This document shows positions 8,779 to 17,846 of a stretch of DNA of 64,000 bases, one piece after another. The number at the start of each line of letters is the position of its first letter. Position 1 is the first letter of the stretch. Below the pieces are notes generated by a model, which saw nothing but the letters and a program-made list of their open reading frames with translations, was not told where the DNA came from and ran no database searches. Source of the stretch: Psychrobacter nivimaris (GTDB taxonomy: Bacteria; Pseudomonadota; Gammaproteobacteria; Pseudomonadales; Moraxellaceae); assembly GCF_009812035.1 (NCBI RefSeq), contig NZ_VZIZ01000017.1, positions 53,044 to 117,043 on the forward strand. Reading direction: 5' to 3'. Position numbers and translations under genes: made by a program.

Positions 8779-9813
8779 TTAATCTCGTACGCTTGCTTGT
8801 AGGGCGCTAATAATCACCGCTTTATTTTTTTCTCGTTTGATACTTTCCCACACTGTTTGTGCCTCAACATAGCCTTTGGTAAGCATGCCTAGCCATTGTT
8901 TATAACGACCGACCAATACCACATCGTTCTTTGCTTCACCTTCCAAAAACTTGATCTGATGCGCGATTAAATCTTGCCATAACAATGTAGCCGTATTCTC
9001 TACGCTGTTAGTACTTTTTTCAGTATCATTATCAACCTGTGCCACTAAATCAGGACGCGTTACTACGCCGCGACCTAACATTAAATGCTGTGTACCTGCT
9101 TGCGTCATACAGTTTTGCGCATGCTCAAAGTTCCAAATTTCTCCATTGGCAATGACTGGAATATCGAGCGCATTAAAACTCTGAATTTTGTCCCAATAGG
9201 CGGGCGGCTTATAGCCTTGGGTTTTAGTGCGTGCATGGATGGTGAGCCAATCAGTGCCGCTAGAAGCAATTGCGCCGCGAATATCATCCATGCGACTGGT
9301 ATCGGTGTAGCCCAAGCGAATCTTAGCTGATACTGGTATGTGAGCGGGAACGGCTTGGCGTACGGCACTGATAATCTGATACATGGTTTCAGGTTCATCT
9401 AACAATACAGAACCACCGCGATGGCTATTTACTGTTTTTGCAGGACAGCCAAAGTTGATGTCGATAGCAGGCGCGCCAAGCTCACAAGCGTACGCGGCGT
9501 TTTCTGCCATCAGCTGTGCTTCACTACCGAGTAGTTGAACATGAATGGGTGTACCAGAAGCCGTTTTGGCATCATGATGTAGTTCAGGTACATACTTATA
9601 AAACACATGCGCAGGCAAGACGTGCTGTGTGATGCGGATAAATTCACTGACTGACCAATCATAAGGACGACCCAAGTCAGACGCAATTTGAGTTAAAATT
9701 TGGCGCATTAATGGATCGGTCAAGCCCTCCATAGGCGCGAGCAAACGCACGGGAGTCGCAAATAACTGATTAATAGTATTTTGACGCGTTTGAAGTTGCT
9801 GGCTATTATTCAT
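8779..9813 (-). CDS. dusC: tRNA-dihydrouridine synthase (DusC type)
   Basis: FMN-dependent enzyme that reduces a uridine in the tRNA D-loop; the DusC class acts on U16. The 344-residue protein has APMEGLTD at the start of the TIM barrel, catalytic Cys 123 in NFGCPAKTVNSHRGGSVLL, Lys 164 in VSAKIRLGY and the HARTKTQGY motif. The CPAKTVN-x-HRGG form is what separates DusC from DusA and DusB. It is a single gene converging on the MAPEG gene and the MITE. Confidence 0.92.
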   Translation of the reverse strand: MNNSQQLQTRQNTINQLFATPVRLLAPMEGLTDPLMRQILTQIASDLGRPYDWSVSEFIRITQHVLPAHVFYKYVPELHHDAKTASGTPIHVQLLGSEAQLMAENAAYACELGAPAIDINFGCPAKTVNSHRGGSVLLDEPETMYQIISAVRQAVPAHIPVSAKIRLGYTDTSRMDDIRGAIASSGTDWLTIHARTKTQGYKPPAYWDKIQSFNALDIPVIANGEIWNFEHAQNCMTQAGTQHLMLGRGVVTRPDLVAQVDNDTEKSTNSVENTATLLWQDLIAHQIKFLEGEAKNDVVLVGRYKQWLGMLTKGYVEAQTVWESIKREKNKAVIISALQASVRD

Positions 9814-9888
9814 GCTGGTGATTCACTGCTAAAGGGTCGTTATAAGAGAGATTGAATAAAACTTGAGGCTGACAGAGGTGTAGGGTAA

Positions 9889-11388
9889 TTAAGTATTACC
9901 AAAAATCACTTTTTTCCCCGTCTGTAATCCTGATATCAAATCTTTAATATTGTGGATATCTAGATTATTCTGCGCCCGCGTACAAGCGACATAGAGCAAG
10001 CGCAGCTCTTCTGGGCTTATCTTGACCGCGTTGGTGGTCACATCGTAGTAAAAATCATCATCTAGTTGTACTTTGCCCCATTCAAGCCCTTTGGCTTTAT
10101 GCGCGGTAGAGATGACATAGTCCGCATTTTCGATACTGGTAAGACTATTGACCGCTTGGCTTAATACATTAGTCCCATGATCGTCGACCAGTTTGACCAA
10201 TGTCTTGAGATCACTGCCTTCATTGGTTTCAGCGTACTCTTGTACATCACCCCAGTTATAAAAATACGCTAGCTCTGGTACACCATAAGCCGATTTACCA
10301 TTTTTTAAGTTTTCCGCTGCTTGGCAGAATTTGAGCATACGGTCGGTATCGGCTTGTAGCGCCACGCGATGCCCGTGCTTTAATCCTGTCAATAATTGCG
10401 ACATCGCCGCAGCATTAGTACGGCATAAAATGGCGTCCTTTTTACTGTGTACCATACCTTTATCAGTAGAGGACTGCTTATTTGGATTGCCTTTTAGCGG
10501 CACGTCTTCTTGCAGTGCTTTTAATAAGGTGTTGGCCACTTCTGCAATCGGCTCACCAAAGCGAAAAGACTGCGTCAATAACGTCTGAGGCAATGGCAGC
10601 TTTTTCATCGCATTGACCGCACCGCGCCATTCATAAATCTGCTGATGAGCATCGCCCACATAGATGACTTGTCTCGACTGCTGGGTCAAGATACCCATCA
10701 TCAATGGGTCAGCATCCTGTGCTTCGTCAAATAAAATAAAGTCCGCTGGAATACTAGGTTTAGATAAGGCCCACAGCTTAAGATAAATATCATGACCAAT
10801 ACCAGCTGGATGACGCGCATCAATCGACTGTAACCAGCGCTGCTCAACAGCAGGGTAGAGCATCTCACGTAGCTGCTCTGCATCTGAGTCATCGAGCCAG
10901 CTTGGGAAAAGTATGTGCCTTGGCGCAGGGTAGCTAGCATGCGTGCTACAGAAATTACTTACTGCATCGCTGACGAACCGAGACAATCGCGCTGGTGTCA
11001 GTGTGATGTATTTATTAACCCCATCCATCTGCCGACGCACTTGCACAGGCTGTAGTCCCAAATCATCACCGAGACGCTTGGGTGAAAATCGTGGCAAAGA
11101 TAGCTTGGCGGTAATATCACGAGCAACATGACGATAAGCTAGTGAGTGAAAAGTACGGCACTCTACATGCGGCGGAAACTTTGAACGAGCATCATTGGCA
11201 ATCGCTTTGTTAAAAGCCAGATACAGTCCGCGGCCACGTAAGCGCTCACCGATTAGCTTGAGCGTCGTTGTCTTACCGGCGCCCGCATAAGCAACCACTT
11301 TAAACGACTTGTGATCCATCGCCATATTCAGCGCGCTCAGCTGCTCGTCAGTGGGATCGCTCATATAAGCTGGCATAGATGCGGACAT
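9889..11388 (-). CDS. UvrD/Rep-type superfamily 1 DNA helicase
   Basis: ATP-dependent helicase of about 500 residues. TDEQ at the N-terminus is the Q motif, AYAGAGKTTT (33-42) the Walker A, LFDEAQDADPL the Walker B/DEXX box, GDAHQQIYEWRGA motif III and LYVACTRAQ motif VI. The arrangement is shorter than UvrD and resembles the bacterial relatives of FBH1-type helicases. The frame opens at a GTG at 11445, but the ATG at 11388 gives the expected N-terminus and is chosen although its ribosome site is weak. The substrate and role (recombination control or repair) cannot be told from sequence. Confidence 0.85.
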   Translation of the reverse strand: MSASMPAYMSDPTDEQLSALNMAMDHKSFKVVAYAGAGKTTTLKLIGERLRGRGLYLAFNKAIANDARSKFPPHVECRTFHSLAYRHVARDITAKLSLPRFSPKRLGDDLGLQPVQVRRQMDGVNKYITLTPARLSRFVSDAVSNFCSTHASYPAPRHILFPSWLDDSDAEQLREMLYPAVEQRWLQSIDARHPAGIGHDIYLKLWALSKPSIPADFILFDEAQDADPLMMGILTQQSRQVIYVGDAHQQIYEWRGAVNAMKKLPLPQTLLTQSFRFGEPIAEVANTLLKALQEDVPLKGNPNKQSSTDKGMVHSKKDAILCRTNAAAMSQLLTGLKHGHRVALQADTDRMLKFCQAAENLKNGKSAYGVPELAYFYNWGDVQEYAETNEGSDLKTLVKLVDDHGTNVLSQAVNSLTSIENADYVISTAHKAKGLEWGKVQLDDDFYYDVTTNAVKISPEELRLLYVACTRAQNNLDIHNIKDLISGLQTGKKVIFGNT

Positions 11389-11604
11389 AATAAAGCTACC
11401 TAAATACAAAAATTGATTAAAAATGAAAGGGGCAAAAAAAGCCACTGGGTAAACAATGGCTTATAGATGATGGTGATGCTAAAACGTGATAATAAGCAAT
11501 CAGCTTACTAATGAGGCAAGAATAAAACGGTGTAATGGTAGTTTAACGCATAGCTATATGTAATCAATAACTTTATTTCAGTCTGGATTAGACTGATAAG
11601 TGTT

Positions 11605-12492
11605 TTATTCTTTGTCTGTCGATACGAGAGTAGGACTGGGCTCTTCTTTGATTAAAATCTTCGCCAAAAACAAACCAAGCTCAAACAACAACCACATCGG
11701 AATCGCTAGCATGAGCATCGATACGCCATCTGGCGGCGTGACAACAGCAGCCACAGCAAAACAGCCCACAATGATATAACGACGTTTTTCTTCTAAGCTC
11801 TGAATGGAGACAATACCTGCCAATATCAATAGCAAAGTCACGACTGGAATCTCAAACGTTAGGCCGAATACCATAAATAATTTTAAGGCAAAACTAAGAT
11901 AGCTGTCGATATCCGTCATGGGTAGTACGTTTTGCGGGGCAAACATGATAAAGAACTTTAAGACCCCTTTGAGCACAATAAAGTAAGAAAAAGCCACACC
12001 AGCATAAAACAAAAATATAGAGGATAGCAGCACTGGAATAGCAATTTTCTTTTCTTTTTTATACAGACCGGGCGCTACAAATGACCAAATTTGATAAAGG
12101 ATATAGGGCATCGCCAAAAACGCGGCTACAAATACGGTCAAACGTATCGGTGCCATAAAGTTTGACGTGATATCGGTGGCAATCATGGTCGAGTTGGCGG
12201 GTAACTGTGCAACTAATGGGTCAGACAACAAGTTATATAGCTCGCGCGAATAGCCGACCAAGCCTAAAAATATTATCAGTACCGCCACACATATTTTGAT
12301 CAAATGCCGACGCAGCTCAATCAAATGCTCGGTAATAGGCATATCAGCCAAAGGGCTTAAGACGTCATCTGATGATTCGTTTTGAGTGCTATCAGTTGTT
12401 GCTTCATCACCTTGATCAATGCTATCTAAAGCAGGAGTATCTGAAATCGCGAGTTTTTCTTGGCGGCTTTTTTTGCGTTTGAGTAGTTGCAT
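11605..12492 (-). CDS. tatC: Sec-independent protein translocase TatC
   Basis: Core receptor of the twin-arginine translocase, which exports folded proteins. It has six membrane helices and the cytoplasmic N-terminal signature ITEHLIELRRHLIK preceding helix 1, with the conserved Glu in the F-S-Y-F loop region. About 45 extra residues rich in Asp, Glu and Lys precede the first helix. Its ATG overlaps the tatB stop by one base, so translation is coupled. It is the last gene of tatABC. Confidence 0.97.
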   Translation of the reverse strand: MQLLKRKKSRQEKLAISDTPALDSIDQGDEATTDSTQNESSDDVLSPLADMPITEHLIELRRHLIKICVAVLIIFLGLVGYSRELYNLLSDPLVAQLPANSTMIATDITSNFMAPIRLTVFVAAFLAMPYILYQIWSFVAPGLYKKEKKIAIPVLLSSIFLFYAGVAFSYFIVLKGVLKFFIMFAPQNVLPMTDIDSYLSFALKLFMVFGLTFEIPVVTLLLILAGIVSIQSLEEKRRYIIVGCFAVAAVVTPPDGVSMLMLAIPMWLLFELGLFLAKILIKEEPSPTLVSTDKE

Positions 12493-13193
12493 CAGTCAGT
12501 CTCCTGCTTATGGTCAGAAGTCTGCATGTTGGCAGGACTGTTGAGTAGGGCGTCCGCTTTATAATTTGGCACATATGGCGGCATTGGGAGCCGACGTGCT
12601 TTATCATAAGCGCCCAGTCGAAACCACATATTTTCCCACGGTCGGGTAGTGATGGTCTGAACAACTGGCGCTGCTTTGGCGTTGTCACCTATAGTTGCAT
12701 CACCCACAGTTGTATCATCTACAACGTCACCGCTGTTACCGCGCTTCGATAATTGACCATTTTCTAATGTATCTGGCTGCTCGTCAGTGGCATAAGCATA
12801 GTCGAAGGCTTTTGGCGTGGATGATTGCTGCTTTTGTGTGCGGTTATTTTTATGAGCTTCGTCACCTTTACTGTTTTCAGCATTTGTAGATGCTTCAGAA
12901 GCAGGACTATGTGAGCTTTCAAAAGCTTTCATATTGCCGCGCATCTCAGCCATCTCACGCCTCATTTCAGCTTCAGTCTGGCGAATTTTGGCCAGTTCTT
13001 TTTGCATTTGCTGACGTGTCTCAGCCAAGTCAAGCTCAGCCTCTATTTCAGACTGCAATGTTGAGACTGTGCGGCGAATTTTGGCATACCATTGCCCAGC
13101 CGTGCGCGCTGCCTGTGGCAGTTTTTCTGGGCCCAGTACGATTAGGGCGATAACGCCAAAGAGAAGTAGTTCAGAAAACCCGATATCAAACAT
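12492..13193 (-). CDS. tatB: Sec-independent protein translocase TatB
   Basis: Membrane partner of TatC in substrate recognition. It starts MFDIGFSELLLFGVIALIVLG, a single helix with the conserved Glu, then a GPEKLPQAARTAGQW hinge and a long amphipathic/coiled-coil helix. At 233 residues it is longer than usual. The extra C-terminal part has a disordered Asp/Thr stretch and then an orderly basic segment (RPWENMWFRLGAYDKARRLP) not found in the enterobacterial protein. It lies between tatA and tatC. Confidence 0.95.
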   Translation of the reverse strand: MFDIGFSELLLFGVIALIVLGPEKLPQAARTAGQWYAKIRRTVSTLQSEIEAELDLAETRQQMQKELAKIRQTEAEMRREMAEMRGNMKAFESSHSPASEASTNAENSKGDEAHKNNRTQKQQSSTPKAFDYAYATDEQPDTLENGQLSKRGNSGDVVDDTTVGDATIGDNAKAAPVVQTITTRPWENMWFRLGAYDKARRLPMPPYVPNYKADALLNSPANMQTSDHKQETD

Positions 13194-13219
13194 AATGGTC
13201 CGATGTCACTGTTTAGATG

Positions 13220-13459
13220 CTATACGTTATGCTTATCATCAACCTTGGTGGTTGAGCGCTCTTCAGTGTGTGCCGTTGCATCGTGGTCAAGAACCGCGTG
13301 TTTTTTGGCATGCTCTGTATTTTCATCTTTAACAGCTTCTTTAAAGCCTTTGACAGCACCGCCCAAATCTTTACCAGCATTTCTGAGTTTTGAGGTGCCA
13401 AACACGACAACGACAACGACCAATAGTATCAGCCAATGTGTAATAGAAAAACTACCCAT
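13220..13459 (-). CDS. tatA: Sec-independent protein translocase TatA
   Basis: 79-residue pore-forming subunit: one N-terminal membrane helix ([20 protein letters not shown]), the hinge [12 protein letters not shown] and an amphipathic helix with the [14 protein letters not shown] motif. The open frame extends further upstream, but the ATG at 13459 has AAGGAT at eight-base spacing and yields the canonical TatA N-terminus. First gene of the tatABC operon; hisIE lies just upstream on the same strand. Confidence 0.96.
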   Translation of the reverse strand: MGSFSITHWLILLVVVVVVFGTSKLRNAGKDLGGAVKGFKEAVKDENTEHAKKHAVLDHDATAHTEERSTTKVDDKHNV

Positions 13460-13664
13460 AATGGTATCCTTGTGACCTGGTTTTGTGACTTGGTTTGCAG
13501 TCTTTATATGCCTGCTTTTAATTTGCAAAAAGGTCTATCTAGCAAACAAAAAGCATCGACATATAATGCGAGATAAAACAGAGCTATATTATAACCTGCA
13601 CTTATTACAAATAGGTGAAAGCAACAATAATCCAATAAAATAGACGTTTATTTTTTATTTAGGC

Positions 13665-14525
13665 TTATCTAGCGGCTTTTTCATCGATACCGGATAGCCC
13701 AAAACGTCTGCCTAGCTCGTTTAATACGGCATCAGACTCTATATCAAACCATGCCAGTCCAACCAAGGTATGGAACCAGACATCGGCGACTTCATAGATC
13801 AGCTCATGACGAGCTTCATCATAGCTTGCTTTGTCTGCAGTCTCATCACAGTTAGCAAAATCTTTGGCAGCGATGATACTTTCTGTGCTCTCTTCACCGA
13901 CTTTTTCTAATATCTTATTTAATCCTTTAGCGTACAGGCTGGCCACATAAGAGCTGTCGGCATCGGCTTGTTTGCGCTCTGCTAATACGCTATCGAGCTG
14001 CTGCAATACAGAGGCTTTATCGACTTGTGCTTGAGCAGTAACAGATTGGGATTGAGACACATCAGTAGAATCAGTATTCGCACCAGTGTTTTCCGTTTCA
14101 TAAGTGTCGCTAGTAGATTCATGAGAATGATAAATATCCGCAGGGTCTTTTAATACTTTATCGACAGTTTGCCATTCAGGCGTTTGGCCTGATAAATCCA
14201 AACGCTGATAAAAGCACGACTCACGTCCCGTATGGCAAGCAATGCCGCCAGCCTGAGTCACACTAAGCACAATCACATCTGCGTCACAGTCTAGACGAAT
14301 ATCATGCACAGTTTGCGTATGACCTGATGACTCACCTTTATGCCACAGCTTGGCACGCGAGCGTGAAAAATAAACCGCTGTTTGTGTTTGTGCAGTGAGC
14401 TGTAATGCCTCTGCATTCATCCATGCCATCATCAAAATACGACCTGTCTGATGATCTTGAGCAATTGCAGGAATCAAACCATCATCATTAAAAGTTACGG
14501 CAGTCAGCCAAGCAGGTAAAGTCAT
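13665..14525 (-). CDS. hisI: bifunctional histidine biosynthesis protein HisIE
   Basis: Fusion of phosphoribosyl-AMP cyclohydrolase (HisI, residues ~1-125) and phosphoribosyl-ATP pyrophosphatase (HisE, ~180-286), steps 3 and 2 of histidine synthesis. HisI motifs visible are [26 protein letters not shown] and CHTGRESCF, which supply the metal-binding cysteines. HisE is marked by [19 protein letters not shown] and the EVADVWFH helix. The two are joined by a ~55-residue linker rich in Ser, Thr and Asp, longer than in enteric HisIE. It lies just upstream of tatABC, as hisI/hisE often does in gammaproteobacteria. Confidence 0.95.
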   Translation of the reverse strand: MTLPAWLTAVTFNDDGLIPAIAQDHQTGRILMMAWMNAEALQLTAQTQTAVYFSRSRAKLWHKGESSGHTQTVHDIRLDCDADVIVLSVTQAGGIACHTGRESCFYQRLDLSGQTPEWQTVDKVLKDPADIYHSHESTSDTYETENTGANTDSTDVSQSQSVTAQAQVDKASVLQQLDSVLAERKQADADSSYVASLYAKGLNKILEKVGEESTESIIAAKDFANCDETADKASYDEARHELIYEVADVWFHTLVGLAWFDIESDAVLNELGRRFGLSGIDEKAAR

Positions 14526-14713
14526 AATGTATTTGTCGTCTTATAGGTAGAAAGTGAAAAAGAGTGGTAAGTAATTATACTACTTATGATTAAAGCGGGG
14601 AGATTATCTGAAATGCTCTGCAATATGCTGACAACTATCAATATGATGTCAGCTAAATGCGCTATAGAGTGCAACTATGCTAAATGACAGCATACTATTT
14701 ATAACAAGCGATT

Positions 14714-15157
14714 CTACAGTCTAAATAAATGCGGATACAGCGCTTCTTTGATCGTATTATCAAGCTTGGTCACTTTATTGAGGTTAAAGTCGTAACCTCT
14801 AAAATGCTGGCGCGCCTTTGCTACTATCTCGCCCGTGTGCATCCGCGTGACCTTTAGTATTATATTACCGCCATTATCATATATAGGCTCGACACCCACT
14901 TCAAATAATAGCTCTTCTCGTACGCGGATACGGCTCACAATATCTAGCTGCAATTTATCAATAATCAAACCTTGATGGTCTGCATTAATTTCTTTGACAC
15001 CTTTAGCGTATAGAAACCTTAGCCGCGCTTCGGACAATAGTGCTGTCAGAGATTCGACTGTCATGTGCTGTCCTGCGTCGGCTTCCGTATGACGCACACG
15101 CATCACTGTCTCAAAAACAAACAAGTCGTCGTCGAATACTAACTCTTGTTTTGACAC
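14714..15157 (-). CDS. hotdog-fold acyl-CoA thioesterase-like protein
   Basis: About 147 residues with the 4-hydroxybenzoyl-CoA thioesterase/YbgC-type layout: MRVRHTEADAGQHMTVESLTALL at the position of the catalytic segment, then the beta strands of the hotdog fold ending in ARQHFRGYDF. The open frame reaches a TTG at 15181, but a GTG at 15157 has AGGAG at five-base spacing, so I start there. The substrate is unknown. Monocistronic, with nothing informative on either side. Confidence 0.78.
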   Translation of the reverse strand: MSKQELVFDDDLFVFETVMRVRHTEADAGQHMTVESLTALLSEARLRFLYAKGVKEINADHQGLIIDKLQLDIVSRIRVREELLFEVGVEPIYDNGGNIILKVTRMHTGEIVAKARQHFRGYDFNLNKVTKLDNTIKEALYPHLFRL

Positions 15158-15600
15158 ACTATCTCCTAGAGTGATGGCCAAAGATTGTTCTACTTATCGT
15201 GCTGTAGGTAGCAGCACTGTTATTGTTATCGTCGTTATGACTGTGCATTCTAGCTTAAATATTCATGGTAAATAAGGTGGTTTTAATAGTGTTGATATGA
15301 AGATATAGCTCAGTCTCTACTTAAGCACAGCTTAGGCTGACATTCAATCTATTTGGATAAAAATCAGCCGTTTTATTAGCGTTTTTAGGAGAGCCGCTAT
15401 CGCTTATTTGATGCTGATTACTTGTCTATATTGTCTACTAAAACCTCGCCAAAACTTTACTTGGCAAAACAAGGCACTATCTGCTAAAATAGCGCCTCCC
15501 ACCTCGAGGCAAATAGAGGTTTAGTGGTTATTTATATAACGATTATTCAGCATGACTATTTGACGACCAGGTTCTAAAACAGAAAAAGAGGCAAATCATC
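15158..15600. other. leader region of the L35-L20 operon
   Basis: 443 bases without a gene. The left part contains the upstream region of the thioesterase gene. The right part holds the rpmI promoter (15461-15490) and a ~100-base leader with a hairpin-prone segment near 15498-15525 (CCACCTC later opposed by GAGG and GTGG). Ribosomal-protein autoregulation by L20 acts in such leaders in other bacteria; I cannot show it here. infC, which often precedes rpmI, is absent. Confidence 0.5.
15461..15490 (+). promoter_or_regulatory. promoter of rpmI-rplT
   Basis: TTGGCA (15461-15466) and TAAAAT (15485-15490) are 18 bases apart, with an extended-10 TG at 15482-15483. The start would be near 15497. Confidence 0.65.
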
Positions 15601-15798
15601 ATGAAAGTTAAGATGAAAACCAGAAGCGGCGCAGCTAAACGCTTCAAAAAAACAGCGAATGGCTTCAAGCGCAAACAAGCATTCAAAAGCCATATTTTGA
15701 CCAAGAAATCAGCTAAGCGTATTCGCCAATTGCGTGGTCTTAAGTTGGTGCACAAGTCTGACGAAGCAGCAGTTCGTCGTATGTGCCCATACATTTAA
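15601..15798 (+). CDS. rpmI: 50S ribosomal protein L35
   Basis: 65 residues, starting [18 protein letters not shown], highly basic, with the conserved K-S-H-I-L-T-K-K-S and [10 protein letters not shown] segments. A structural protein of the large subunit. AGAGG precedes the ATG. It is followed after 119 bases by rplT, the usual pairing. It probably starts the operon here, since infC is not upstream. Confidence 0.98.
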   Translation: MKVKMKTRSGAAKRFKKTANGFKRKQAFKSHILTKKSAKRIRQLRGLKLVHKSDEAAVRRMCPYI

Positions 15799-15917
15799 TA
15801 GCCTACCGTCATCTATCTTTGATTGAAAATATTTGACTTTGCAATCTGACAATGATGTTTGTTATTTAACGGCATCATCACTCGCTTAACAGTGATTAAA
15901 AAATCTTGGAGTAAATT

Positions 15918-16274
15918 ATGGCCCGTGTAAAACGTGGTGTACAGGCAAATCGCCGTCACAAAAAAATCTTAAAGCGCGCAAAAGGCTACTACGGTGCCCG
16001 TTCACGTGTTTACCGCGTAGCGGTACAGGCAGTGACCAAAGCTGGTCAATATGCTTATCGTGACCGTCGCAACAAGAAACGTACTTTCCGTCGTCTTTGG
16101 ATCGCACGTATCAATGCTGGTGCACGCTTAAACGGCTTAAGCTATAGCCGCTTCATCAATGGCATGAAAAAAGCAAACATCGCAATCGATCGTCGCGTCC
16201 TAGCAGACATCGCTATGCATGATGCAGCGACTTTCACAGCATTGGTCGAAAAAGCAAAAGCGGAATTGGCCTAA
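15918..16274 (+). CDS. rplT: 50S ribosomal protein L20
   Basis: 118 residues, [30 protein letters not shown], the standard L20 N-terminus, with [20 protein letters not shown] in the C-terminal RNA-binding half. It binds 23S rRNA early in assembly and in many bacteria represses its own operon. TTGGAG stands ahead of the ATG. A terminator at 16374-16402 ends the unit. Confidence 0.98.
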   Translation: MARVKRGVQANRRHKKILKRAKGYYGARSRVYRVAVQAVTKAGQYAYRDRRNKKRTFRRLWIARINAGARLNGLSYSRFINGMKKANIAIDRRVLADIAMHDAATFTALVEKAKAELA

Positions 16275-16373
16275 ATATTAACCGTCCTTTAGGTATGATG
16301 CTTTTAAATAATTATTTATAAGCAATTGTCTAAATGGATAGGACTAATATTGATTAATAGTATGATATTAATA

Positions 16374-16402
16374 AAAGCTACCGCTGGTCGGTGGCTTTTT
16401 TT
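16374..16402 (+). terminator. terminator after rplT
   Basis: AAAAGCTACCG pairs with GGTGGCTTTT (one G-U pair) around a short loop and is followed by a T-run. Confidence 0.8.
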
Positions 16403-17658
<1,256 letters not shown>

Positions 17659-17675
17659 AGTTTTCCTTATACCTA

Positions 17676-17783
17676 TATAGTTAGTTCAAGATAATTTAGA
17701 TCCAAGGAAGGCGAGTGAAAGTGCTACAAATCGTAGACTGAGCGAGCCTGACGCTGTATCTAACTTATATAAGATTGACTATA
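17676..17783. repeat. REP/MITE-like palindromic element between pheS and pheT
   Basis: A 108-bp segment has imperfect terminal inverted repeats of about 30 bases: TATAGTTAGTTCAAGATAAT at the left, with TATAGTCAATCTTATATAAG read inward from the right. The core contains GGCGAGTGAAAGTGC and GACTGAGCGAGCCTGACGC. I recall very similar short elements scattered through Psychrobacter intergenic regions; that is memory, not a search. It lies inside the pheST transcript and would be transcribed. Confidence 0.65.
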
Positions 17784-17846
17784 GCAAGTGAATTCGCCAA
17801 GCTTTACTCCAACATCTTTATTATAAAATTCTGATCCGAGATATTT

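Noticed and set aside
8498..8782. 94-codon plus-strand frame overlapping the MAPEG end and the MITE
   Set aside because: It begins inside the MAPEG gene in another frame and runs through the inverted-repeat element; no ribosome site, no protein-like composition.
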